Below, in pieces: positions 1 through 12,600 of a DNA stretch of 64,000 bases (its first letter is position 1; each line of letters begins with the position of its first letter). The stretch is from the NCBI GenBank assembly GCA_947623455.1, contig OX392527.1, forward strand, positions 8,428,001 through 8,492,000. The letters are read 5' to 3'. This DNA is from Mimachlamys varia. Its lineage: Eukaryota > Mollusca > Bivalvia > Pectinida > Pectinidae. A program made the position numbers and the translations under genes. The notes beneath the pieces were generated by a model. It was not told where the DNA came from, did no database searches, and worked only from the letters and a program-made list of their open reading frames with translations.

Positions 1-1
1 G

Positions 2-691
2 TGTAAACTAGAACAAAATGACAATGTCTTCACCATCCCGCCTGTTTCGCACCACTTCGGACTGTACAAGCTGGTGGCAACTGTATCTCCCGTTGGTTAT
101 AAACGTAAAGCCAACCTTAAAGAAATATTCATCCGAATTGTACCGTCGAATCCAATTGCGACTTTCAAAGGCGATCCCGAGGAAACCTTTTTCTCGAATG
201 GTATACTCACCATGGACTTCACAGAATCTCACGACCCTGACCTCACATCTAACATCAGAGAGGGAGTCGAGTTCGACCTTATCTGCTTCCAGAGGGAAGC
301 TTACGATTCAGTTGTCCCCACAGACATAAACGATTTCCTAGAGGGCAACGTCACACAGCTCCTCATCGAGGACGTCATCTATGAATCCCAGACGATGAAC
401 CCTTTGAGAATTTATCAGTACGAAAATTGTTTGACGGATTTGGAAGACTTCAAGAGCTCGATACAGATTTCCAATGGCAAGGTGACTACATCGACCTCGT
501 ACTTCGTCGCCACCGAAACAGTGTTCACACTGATAGCTTCAAAGGAAGGTCGCATCAGCACCGCCAGTAAACAAATCCGCATGGAGTACGACAACTTCGA
601 GGAGCAGATGAACATGCTTGCAAACGCAGCTAATCTGAAAGATACCGGGAAAGCTCTGGATATTGTAAACAAAATTGGAACTGGTTCCGCG
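2..691 (+). CDS. Gene 1 exon 1 of window (partial): REJ region
   Basis: Open from base 2 to a donor GTAAGT at 692, 230 codons, phase 0 at the end. The segment FTESHDPDL and the beta-rich sequence around it align by eye with the REJ part of gene 2 ([12 protein letters not shown]). The exon runs off the left edge, so upstream domains are unknown. The last third (DNFEEQMNMLANAANL) already matches the post-REJ helical region. Confidence 0.8.
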
Positions 692-3600
692 GTAAGTTGT
701 TTAAAAATATGCTTAAATCTACTAGCATGTATACTGTTTACAGAGGTGTGACCATAAAACGCATGTATTATCCTATAGATTATCATAATAAAAGAAAAAA
801 AATAAACCTTTATATAAGGACTGCCATACTTTTGAAATTCTTAGAACAAATACGTATTGTTGAATTTCACTAGATAGCTGTATTCATATCTTTTCGTTTG
901 AATGACCAAGTACGAATAAAACAAGTTAGAACACAAGGGACATTTTAAAAGGAGACACGTTTGTCTCAAGATAAAGGATTATTAATTAGAAGACTAATTT
1001 ACGATCCAATGGATAGATGTAGCAAGTGATTGGATGCTTATTCCAAACTATATATTTTTAATATTGTGTAATAATAGTTTACGATACAATGGTTCTGGAA
1101 TCAAAATAATGCGATTATTATATATTTCTCTACATACTTGATACCTTCTATGTAATAACAGAAGCGTACTACTGGATTGAGACTTGTTGATTATTATATA
1201 TATATATCTACGCACTTGATACCTTCTATGTATTAACAGAGGCGTAGTACTGCATTGAGACCTGTTGACTATTATATATATATCTACACACCTGATACCT
1301 TCTATGTAATAACAGAGGCGTACTACTGGATTGAGACCTGTTGACTATTATATATATATCTACACACCTGATACCTTCTATGTAATAACAGAGGCGTACT
1401 ACTGGATTGAGACCTGTTGATTATTATATATATCTACACACCTGATACCTTCTATGTATTAACAGAGGCGTAGTATTGGATTGAGACCTGTTGATTATTA
1501 TATATATATCTACACACCTGATACCTTCTATGTAATAACAGAGGCGTACTACTGGATTGAGACTTGTTGATTATTATATATATATATTTACACACTTGAT
1601 ACCTTCTATGTATTAACAGAGGCGTAGTATTGGATTGAGACCTGTTGACTATTATATATATATCTACACACCTGATACCTTCTATGTAATAACAGAGGCG
1701 TACTACTGGATTGAGACCTGTTGACTATTATATATATATCTACACACCTGATACCTTCTATGTATTAACAGAGGCGTACTACTGGATTGAGACTTGTTTT
1801 TGTGTTATAGAGAGGAAACGATTCAGACGCACAGGAAAAACAGGACCAGGTAAGTATCAATGTTCATGGATGTTTAGTTTCAAGCCGTTCTTTGTCAGAT
1901 GAATTCAGCTCAATGACGTTGGGGACCTAGAGGTATTTCTTTACATTATTGTTCTTGAAATTCATACAAATATTCAGCATATTTCGTTATCCCCATCATG
2001 TCTCATTTCACCTTCAGTACCAGAGAGCGTGACGCGACATCCGTCAGTTTTTATCCCCTGCAAATAAATAATTTCTTTTAAACACTAGTGATCCTAAATG
2101 CTTTGGTATATTTTGATGAATTTAATCTTGAAATCTTTAGTCCCCGAGGTTTGCTGGAGCCTTCATAGTCACAGTTATCGCATTTGATTAGTAGCATGGT
2201 TCATAATATTCAAAGTACACGATTTGAAATTGTACAATACTATTTTTGTTTTGTAAATTCATAAATTAAAGGGGGTTTATGCACCTGACCCTTCGGTTTC
2301 TTCATTTGTTAAGAAAATTTCGATTCTCACCTTTTGGCCCCTAGTATCACTGGAGAGTCTTTGATGGAAGAAACGGATGTATGATGCAGTTTGATTCATG
2401 TTTTCGGCATACTGTACCTTGTGTTTGTGTTACGTCATCTTTTTGAAAAATGTTATTGGAATCACCTTCCTTCACCCATTCCGTACTTTGTCACATTTCA
2501 TTAGTCTCTATGTGTCTCTAATTATATGGCGTTGGAACTGCAGATGAAACTGAATTGTAATTACTAAGCAAATTATATTTCGATCGTTTTATCATACATA
2601 ATGTTTGACATTGTTTTTTTTTCTATACCAAAATGTACAGACTTTATCAAAATGCTAAGACAATGATATGAGTTCAAAGATAAAATGTACGTTGGATAAA
2701 TGTAAATGCACGAAAAATTTAACAATCGGTCAGCCAAATACCTACTCGTATTGTTACAATATGTACACCAGTAAATGAGGTATAGAAATAGACACCTTTT
2801 TAGGGTAGCCTAACCGTACTAAGTTCTAACGGCAAAAGTGATACCCTTTTCTTATGATGTATTAAATTGACAATAAAAGAAATCTTTATTATTTACAATT
2901 ATAATATGAATGTGACTTGTCCATATTCATACCAACAATTAGGAGGAGTTATATAGGCGTTTACTTTGTTTTCAAGCCTTCGATCTGGCAGTGTATCGTT
3001 CCTGTGTTAACACAGTTTGTTGAAGGTCATTTTCGCAGACTATCTGGTCCAATTTAATGGATATACTGACTATTTACTTGATCACATTAGTGCTATTTTT
3101 AAAATCTCTTCAGTTTGTCTCGGTCTGATGCTCTATTTGAGCTGCTGGGTAATTTGACCATACACTATTGTAGCTGAAGGAGTTGGCGTTGACAGTGGTG
3201 GCCGCCGTAACAAACTACGCTACTGACGTCGACCAGGTGAACAGAGTTGTCAGCACTTGTACGACATTCACCACCACCAAGTCGACGGACACAGCTCGGG
3301 TAAGTCGTCCTCTTCGGGTTCTTTATTTCCTACCTCATGAACAAGCCGCCAAAAACAGCTCGGGTAAGTCGTCCTCTACGGGTTCTTTATTTCCTACATC
3401 ATGAACAAGTCGCCAAAAACAGCTCGGGTAAGTCGTCCTCTACGGTTCTGTATTTCCTACATAAAGAACGAGTCAACAGACACAGCTCGGGTAAGTCGTC
3501 CTCTTCTGGTTTTTTTATTTACCACATCATGAAAAAGTCGACAGACACAGCTCGGGTAGGTCGTCCTCTACGGGGTCTGTATTTCCTACATCATGAAAAA

Positions 3601-6600
3601 GTCGACAGACACAGCTCGGGTAGGTCGTCCTCTACAGGGTCTTTATTCCCTACATCATGAAAAAGTCGACGGACACAGCTCGGGTAGGTCGTCCTCTTCG
3701 GGTTCTGTATTCCCTACATCATGAAAAAGTCGACGGACACAGCTCGGGTAAGTCGTCCTCTACGGGTTCTGTTTTCCCTACTTCATGAAAAAGTCGACGG
3801 ACACAGCTCGGGTAAGTCGTCCTCTTCGGGTTCTGTATTCCCTACTTCATGAAAAAGTCGACGGACACAGCTCGGGTAAGTCGTCCTCTTCGGGTTCTGT
3901 ATTCCCTACTTCATGAAAAAGTCGACGGACACAGCTCGGGTAGGTCGTCCTCTACGGGTTCTGTATTCCCTACTTCATGAAAAAGTCGACGGACACAGCT
4001 CGGGTAGGTCGTCCTCTTCGGGTTCTGTATTCCCTACATCATGAAAAAGTCGACGATAAGTTGTTGTTCTCGCATTCTTTATTTCCTCCAAAACGACTGA
4101 ATCATGGAGTCGACGGACAAAGGTCCTCAGGAAGTTGTCTTTGAAATTGACCAGCACCAAGCTGACGTATGATATGTATCCCCTATTATATATTCTGATT
4201 CGAGACTCATAGACTTTCCTCTAAGACATCTTTGATATATATATCAGACTATTGTTTTAATTTGTGAATATTGAATTTGTATATTGAATAGGAAAAGGCA
4301 GCTGGTGCTATAAACAATACAGGTGAACTGATCAAGACCAAGTTTGCTAACCAGGACAACACAGCATTGGAGTCAACACTAGGAGGTATGCCTTATGTTG
4401 ATACACTTAAATATATATAGAGAGAATATAAGCAACATACATGTAAGTAAAATAGTGACGGTATTTCGTAATAAATAGAGACATCATTGATAGGATTTGA
4501 AGAAGGATGACAGTTTCAAATTCAATCAATTTTATTATCAAGAGACAAATGAATTTTGCAGCAAGCGTAGTGTATTTCAGCCCTCCACTCCAAACACAGT
4601 AATAAACAGAAGGATGACAAGCCTATCACTGATACTTTGTGCCATTATTTACTAATGTGCTCCTTCGTCTTTCTTTGCATATAATTACTCTCCGTTGATT
4701 TGGTCGATCATAAAAAATAGCATTTCTTTCTCGAACAAATACACAACAGCACACAAATATGTTCATGGATATAGTTGGCAATGGTTTGTTGAATTAAGCC
4801 ACATGTACATAATACGTTAAAGCAATCATTAAGCGCTACTTGAGGCGTACGATGGTGTTTTGCTTTCATTTGTTGTTTATGATGGCTATGTCAATGTATC
4901 TAATACGTCCTAGAAAGCGTTATTCATCCTTAGACATCAGCAATGTTCCATCTATAAACGAGTTTTCGCGATCGCGTGTTTTATAAAAGCCAAAAACAAA
5001 TGAAATATTATTTGAGTTTTCTATCTTTTATTGATTTCCTTATTCAGATCAAGTGAATACACTGAGTAATGTTGCTCCTACGGGTGAAGCAGAGAAAAAA
5101 GAGGAGAAAAAAGCACAACGGTGCAAGCGCCGAGCTAACCCCGACGCCCCAGACGAGGATGTTGACACTGCAACAAAATATGACGCGTTGATTAAAGCCG
5201 GGAACCTGATACCGAACGCCATTCTTCGGGACCTGTACGACTTCCTGTTTCACCACTACGCAGAGTTCAGGACAGCAGTACGAAATCGAATCGACAATGT
5301 CAAGTTTCCGAAAGATGTCCTTAAGGAAGACCCTGTTAATCTCTTTATGCGATTAGGACTGGAGTGGGATCCGTTTGATATTCAAAACGTCATTCTGGAT
5401 GATTGCGAGATAGAGTTAGAATTGTCCATCAAACGAACGAAGGAGGCGGTGAGTAAAGCAAGCTATGACTTGTCTGGATTGATGGAAGGTTTGGGGAAGA
5501 TGAAAGCCGATGGAATCAGGCATTGTCTGGTCATATCATGGGGTTCGAATTCTGTAACAATCCTCTTGGAATACAATATTAATGTAACTTCTTAGTAAGA
5601 CAATATTGTTTAAAAAGTTGACCATTATTATTTTACCAGTTTATCAATAATGATGCAAACCAGGACAGGGGCGCAAACCTTATAAAAAACATACTTAAAA
5701 ACGTTCGAAATAGTAACTAATAATTACTGGTCTTATAATGGTAGCTTAATATCATTCGTGGAACTTTGTTAAAAACTATCAGTGAGAAGAAATATTTTTT
5801 ATGTTATATGTTTCAAGTTATTGGAAGAAATGAGACTAAACACATGCTTTTGACCTTTCTGCATTTTCTTCAATGCTTGTTTTAAAACACATTCATTCTA
5901 AAGCTTTGGGGAAGAGTAGGTACATATAGAACTGATGCCCTGTATACATGTGTCATGACTTTATACAGTAAACTTATGTTGATGTTTCTATAGGTAGTAA
6001 TTGGATTCCTGTTAGAATACCTATGCTGTTATATTATCCGTCGTCCCCTACTCCTGAGCATTGATGTGTACACACGGAATCAGAACTAGTCAGAACTAAC
6101 ACTACTACTGTTAGAAACTTGCTTAGTGGTACCAGACCAGTAGAGAAATTACGCACGAGTGTAATGTGACTTTAACTGATTGTTATTCAATAAGTAATCA
6201 TCGTTCCTGAATATGATTTATGTAAATTGTCATTTTCAGAGATCAATATTATTCTTTATAAGTTTGAAGAAAAAATCCTTGTAATGTCTTGATATAATAA
6301 TTAATGATACAAAATACATTGTGTATAACTGTTTAAAGAAATTGATACATTACAAACGATAAGAGTAGGCTATCCGACATGACTATGTGTACATACGTAT
6401 CTATGATACAGCCCTTATAACATTTTAACTAAACATTCTAGGATAAAATGGTACAGGCCGGAAGTGCCGGAGCTGTGTCCTCCATGTCCGGTCTTGTTCT
6501 CAATAATTTTGAAAAAGAGCGGTGTCGGCGTCGCCGACGACGTAGGAGTGGGACGAGTACACCGGAAGACGAGGCCCCTCTAGCAATGAAGGTTACCTCC

Positions 6601-9600
6601 GAAGGCATTTCTCTCAACATAGAGATGGGAGGTAACGTACTCATCAAACATCACGTTATTGGTTACTTCACCAATTTATTTGATTAGGACATGCAAACCC
6701 GTTTATAATCCGAACGTGTGACTTCCTTCTAATTGTTATGACTCTTTGTTGACTTCACACGTTTTTGGTTTTTTATTTTGCAAATAATTTATAACAATTT
6801 TTGTCCAATGTTCCCTTAAATATGACACAATTGCTGTAGCCGTATGTGAACTGGAGACTTAACTCATGACAATCAATCTTTATTTGTTTGGTTAACCTCT
6901 GCATATTCTTTTATAGAGAATTCTAACTCGTTGATGAGTAAAGTCGCAAAGAAGAAAAGGAAGAAGGTAACAGTAGATCCGTGTAGCGTTCATGACGCGG
7001 AATATGAAGCTGAACTAGCAGCTGCGTCTACTACAAGACCAGTCGGTGTAGTCACGCCTGTCCGGACAGGGACCACGGGTTCTCCGGTCTCGGGTCAGGG
7101 AACTGGAACACCTGTCAATGAGCATGGTGATGTCACTTATGCAGATGAATTGGGGAAAGCAAAATATACAACGCAATCATCTGTTGATGGCGGAGACGCT
7201 GTTTCCTATGGTTCAAGTGGCTCGGGTGAACAAGCATATACTGGGACAACTGTTGGACAGACTGAAACGGGGGTGAATGGAGGGACAAACAACGGTGCAG
7301 GAACAGGAACGGACAGCGGGACGGATACGGGTAGTACGGATGGACAGACCGACACTGGGTCAAATGGAGGATCGAACACTGACTCAAGTGGAGGGACAGG
7401 AACAAACGGCGGAACAAATGATGGTGGTACCGACGGTCAGACCGTCACTAGTTCGAGTGGAGGAACGGACAGCGGGACGGATACAGGTGGTACGGATGGA
7501 CAGACCAACACTGGGTCAAATGGAGGATCGAACACTGACTCAAGTGGAGGGACAGGAACAAACGGCGGAACAGATGATGGTGGTACCGACGGTCAGACCG
7601 TCACTAGTTCGAGTGGAGGAACGGACAGCGGGACTGGCGACGACAGTGGTACGGACGAGGAGGAGGACTTTTCAGAGGAAGCTGGAACCGGATCGGTGGT
7701 ATGTAAATAATGCAAAGTCCAGAACGTTTTGATATTCCCATTTCCATCTTCTACACCAGGTTTTTATGCAGGTAGGTAGAATGCAGACCACGGCTTTGTC
7801 ATATCACCACCTGCCATATTGTAGGGGTATTCAGTGTTTGATAATTATTAACATGACATCTCTTTTTTTCGAAAACAATCAGTTAACTACCAATTTGTGA
7901 TAGCTTGTAGTCTTTCTTCGCCATGTGATATTAAATTGGAAGACGCGTACTTTACCTTTTCAACAGCCCAAGAGCGAACCTTTTCAACAGCCCAAGAGCG
8001 AAGTGTTGACACGTGAAGAAATATTTTCATTTCGTCGTTCTAACCTGCTGTTTGGTCGCAAGCCAGCGTCTGAAAATGTAGACAAATAAAGCCAAAAAGA
8101 CTCCATGGTACTAAGAGATTCAATGCATATCGAGTTGGAAAAAAGTAATCTATTCATGGAAAAATACAGTATCAAGAAAGGATGAATGGGCTACACAGTA
8201 AATCCACACGCTATAACATTCATGTGCATGAAGGCAATAATATATGTAGTTTACGTCCAAATATTACTTAAGTATACAGCTGCATGTCTGATAAACCAGC
8301 CTTGTATTCCAGCTTGAATAACAACCATGAAATGCATATGAGCGAACGACAACCATTCTATCCATATTTGTTAATTCATTGCTGATGATTTTGTTAATTC
8401 AGAAAATCATCCAATACAATTGATTTTTAAATTAAGTGACTTTTGATTGTAATGCGTAACCTTCATGGTTATTCCATGGTCCCTGGATAATATTATTTGA
8501 TGAAAAAGCCGCACGTCTGCTGCTTTGCGATGTTGTTTAATCAAGATGTCTTTTTCGATGTTTTAGAATGCTGTTAATAAAAACAATCCTTACACATATG
8601 GTTCCAATTCTGGCCGCGTGACGTCAGAGGTGTCATCACTGGACTTAGTGGACCCGGAAACTGGGGAACCAATCAAGATAGAGGGTTCGGAAGAAGAAAT
8701 GCCTATTTTGATAAATTGTAAGTATTATAAAGGTAATTTTAGATACTTGATGAGACGTTATTACGAAGCTACCAAACACATCGTATCTGGTATAAACATT
8801 TAAGTATGCTCTTTAATCACTAATACCCGTGAAGGTTCATTTTGTAATATCGTTGAAATGCAAGAAAAGAAGAAACGATAGCTGTATACATATTGTTCGC
8901 AAGAAAAAAAAATACTTCAGATACATAAACTCAAAAACATTACGCCGGTTGAGAAAATAATTCAACCTTAGAACAAGTCACAGGGAGGAACAGAAAGTGA
9001 AAACCTCTGAGTCAGTAAGCTGGATATTCTACGTATGCATACTCTCCAGCTCGTATCATCGCAATGCCTAGATCTTGTGTTTTCTGTATTGTAATTGCTA
9101 CAAAGGTATAAACATACGTCAATAATATTCGGAAATAAGAGAAAAATATCGTTGACAAAATAAATGGATTCCAACTAATTCTAGGTTATGCTCTCTGAGT
9201 ACGTTAGAAAACAAGTCGTCTAGGTTTCAAAGACAACTGTAGTTGGTCTTTATCAATCTTCTTAAGTACATTGGAGATAGCGTTTGGACGATCGGTGAAA
9301 TCTTATTCAGTAGCTATACACAGAAAGTCAGGTTGTTTCTGAGGATGTCACAGCTGAGGAAGAATGGCGGGTAGGGGAAGCGTTTTCTAGGTGGGTGTGT
9401 GGTTGGGGATCGCAGCTGTAGGTGGGAAATGGGGTAACGGAAGAGGTTCCTGAGGGGATCGCTGATGTACAGGGATAATGGGGTAATGGAAGAGGTTCCT
9501 GAGGGGATCGCAGATGTACAGGGATAATTGGGTAACGGAAGAGGTTCCTGAGGGGATCGCAGATGTACAGGGATAATTGGGTAACGGAAGAGGTTCCTGA

Positions 9601-12600
9601 GGGGATCGCAGATGTACAGGGATAATGGGGTAACGGAAGAGGTTCCTAAGGGGATCGCAGATGTACAGGGATACTTGAGTAACGGAAGAGGTTCCTGAGG
9701 GGATCGCAGATGTACAGGGATAATGGGGTAACGGAAGAGGTTCCTGAGGGGATCGCAGATGTACAGGGATAATTGGGTAACGGAAGAGGTTCCTGAGGGG
9801 ATCACAGATGTACAGGGATAATGGGGTAACGGAAGAGGTTCCTGAGGGGATCGCAGCTGTAGAAGGTTAATGGGGTAACGGAAGAGGTTCCTGAGGGGAT
9901 CGCAGATGTACAGGGATAATGGGGTAACGGAAGAGGTTCCTGAGGAGATCGTAGATTTACAGGGATAACGGGGTAACGGAAGAGCCTCCTGAGGAGATCG
10001 CAGCTGTACAGGGTTAATGGGGAAACGGAAGAGGTTCCTGAGGGGATCGCAGATGTACAGGGATAATGGGGTAACGGAAGAGGTTCCTGAGGGGATCGCA
10101 GATGTACAGGGATAATTGGGTAACGAAAGAGGCTCCTGAGGAGATCGCAGCTGTAGAGGGTTAATGGGGTAATGGAAAAGGTTCCTGAGCGGATCGCAGA
10201 TGTACCGGGATGACGGGGTAACGGAAGAGGCTCCTGAGGGGATCGCAGATGTACAGGGATAATTGGGTAACGGAAGAGATTCCTGAGGGGATCGCAGATG
10301 TACAGGGATAATTGGGTAACGGAAGCGGTTCCTGTAGGATCGCAGATGCACATGGATAATTGGGTAACGGAAGAGGCTCCTGAGGGGATCGCAGATGTAC
10401 AGGGATAATTGGGTAACGGAAGAGGTTCCTGAGGGGATCACAGATGTACAGGGATAATTGGGTAACGGAGGAGGTTCCTGAGGGGATCGCAGATGTACAG
10501 GGATAATTGGGTAACGGAAGAGGTTCCTGTAGGATCGCAGATGCACATGGATAATGGGGTAACGGAAGAGATTCCTGGGGGGATCGCAGATGTACAGGGA
10601 TAATTGGGTAACGGAAGCGGTTCCTGTAGGATCGCAGATGCACATGGATAATTGGGTAACGGAAGAGGTTCCTGAGGGGATCGCAGATGTACAGGGATAA
10701 TTGGGTAACGGAAGAGGTTCCTGAGGGGATCACAGATGTACAGGGATAATTGGGTAACGGAGGAGGTTCCTGAGGAGATCGCAGATGTACAGGGATAATG
10801 GGGTAACGGAAGCGGTTCCTGTAGGATCGCAGATGCACATGGATAATGGGGTAACGGAAGTGGTTCCTGTAGGATCGCAGATGCACATGGATAATGCGGT
10901 AACGAAAGAGGTTCCTGAGGGGATCGCAGATGTACAGGGATAATTGGGTAACGGAAGAGGTTCCTGAGGGAATCACAGATGTACAGGGATAATTGGGTAA
11001 CGGAGGAGGTTCCTGAGGGGATCGCAGATGTACAGGGATAATGGGGTAATGGAAGAGGTTCCTGAGGGGATCGCAGATGTACAGATTAATTGGGTAACGG
11101 AAGAGGTTCCTGAGGGGGATCGCAGATGTACAGGGATAATAAAGTTAAAGCTCATTCTCACTGCTCCTGATGCGGACGAAAGGCAGTAGGCGCGTACTTC
11201 GCACTGGGAACAGTGAAGTTACTATACATTGTTACTGTTTACTTTTGCTGTTTATTTTTTTAATATGCTAATACAGGGATCATTTCTGAGGTTCTCTGTG
11301 TAAGTCATCCTTTTATAGCTTTTAACCAGAAAGTTATTAAGGGGTAACTGGAGAGAAGTCTTTTGACCGTGTTGTCGGACGGGGTTGGATTTAAATTAGT
11401 ATAGTAGAATGCAAGTCGCGAGAAATAGCAACAGCGGTCACTTATTGTAGAAAGTAAATTTGAATGTACATGGGAAAGATCCCGGTAGTTTAAAATGGTC
11501 GGTCGTAGATTGATCTTACCAAGACATCGTAAATACTTAGATAAACATGTAGAAGATATAAGCGAACTTACCCCATACATAATGTCTTTGTTAACCACAA
11601 GACAGATGCTTAATCTTATTATGGCATCACGTATTTAAAATCTTATTTCGAAAAGAAACACACGGTAAGGGAGTCTGATTTTATTTTGTTTATATTCTGT
11701 GTCCCAGCAAAATGCGAGGTACCAGTATATAACGCGACCATCAGGCAAGTACGCGGGGCAGCCCCGGTCAGCCTCTACCACTCAATCACCATGGCTAACA
11801 ACGGATCGTCCCTTCACTTCCGCATCACTTCACGTGAGAACTGGGATATGACTAAATTCAAGATTTGCCTTGTGTACAACGCATCGACCGTCGATCCCCC
11901 TTGTATTCACGAGGCTGTTATGCCATTGGGAGAGGATGTGTTTCCCGATATACGGGAAACTAATTATACTCAATGGCTTCAACTAAGAAACACCTACTTC
12001 CCTCCTCAAAATTACACACCCACCAATGGCGAGTTTACCGTGGCAGTCAGTCTTGAAAGCAAGTATTTAACTTTGTCTTCGCTAAAATTAGTTTAAATAC
12101 TTTAAAGAAGTGACTAAAACATATTTAACTCTTTTAGATTTAAGATTTAATTTCATATAAGCATCACTTCATTTTTTTCAATCAGATCTTTTCACCCCTC
12201 ATCATTTTGTTTTTGATAGTATGACCAGGAACAATAAAATACCATTTATATAGCATTCTACACTATACTAACTATCACCTACGGTATAACAGAGGGCCAC
12301 GTGGACTTCAGCGAGAGTGTCACCGAGGTGGTATACGACTACCAGCTATGGACGTCAGGTTGTCTGTTCTGGGACGAGACTACAGAGTCCTTCATTAGCA
12401 ACGGCACAAGGGTAAGTAACATGATAACGGCACAAGGGTAAATCACGTGATAACGGCACAAGGGTAAGTCACGTGATAACGCCACAAGGGTTAGTCACGT
12501 GATTAAACGAGAACAAAAACAACACCATGAAACACCGTGTGGTGAAAGAAAGAAAAAAATAACTGTTTCTAACAATAGTAGGATATGGTACCATCAATTG

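Noticed and set aside
5449..5595. Continuation of gene 1 exon 5048-5448 to a stop codon
   Set aside because: A strong GTGAGT donor precedes it, and only splicing there keeps phase and alignment with the next exon; taken as intron read-through.
9314..11161. Frames of 443, 271 and 183 codons on -
   Set aside because: Products of the 49-bp intronic array; periodic sequence with no domain and no start context.
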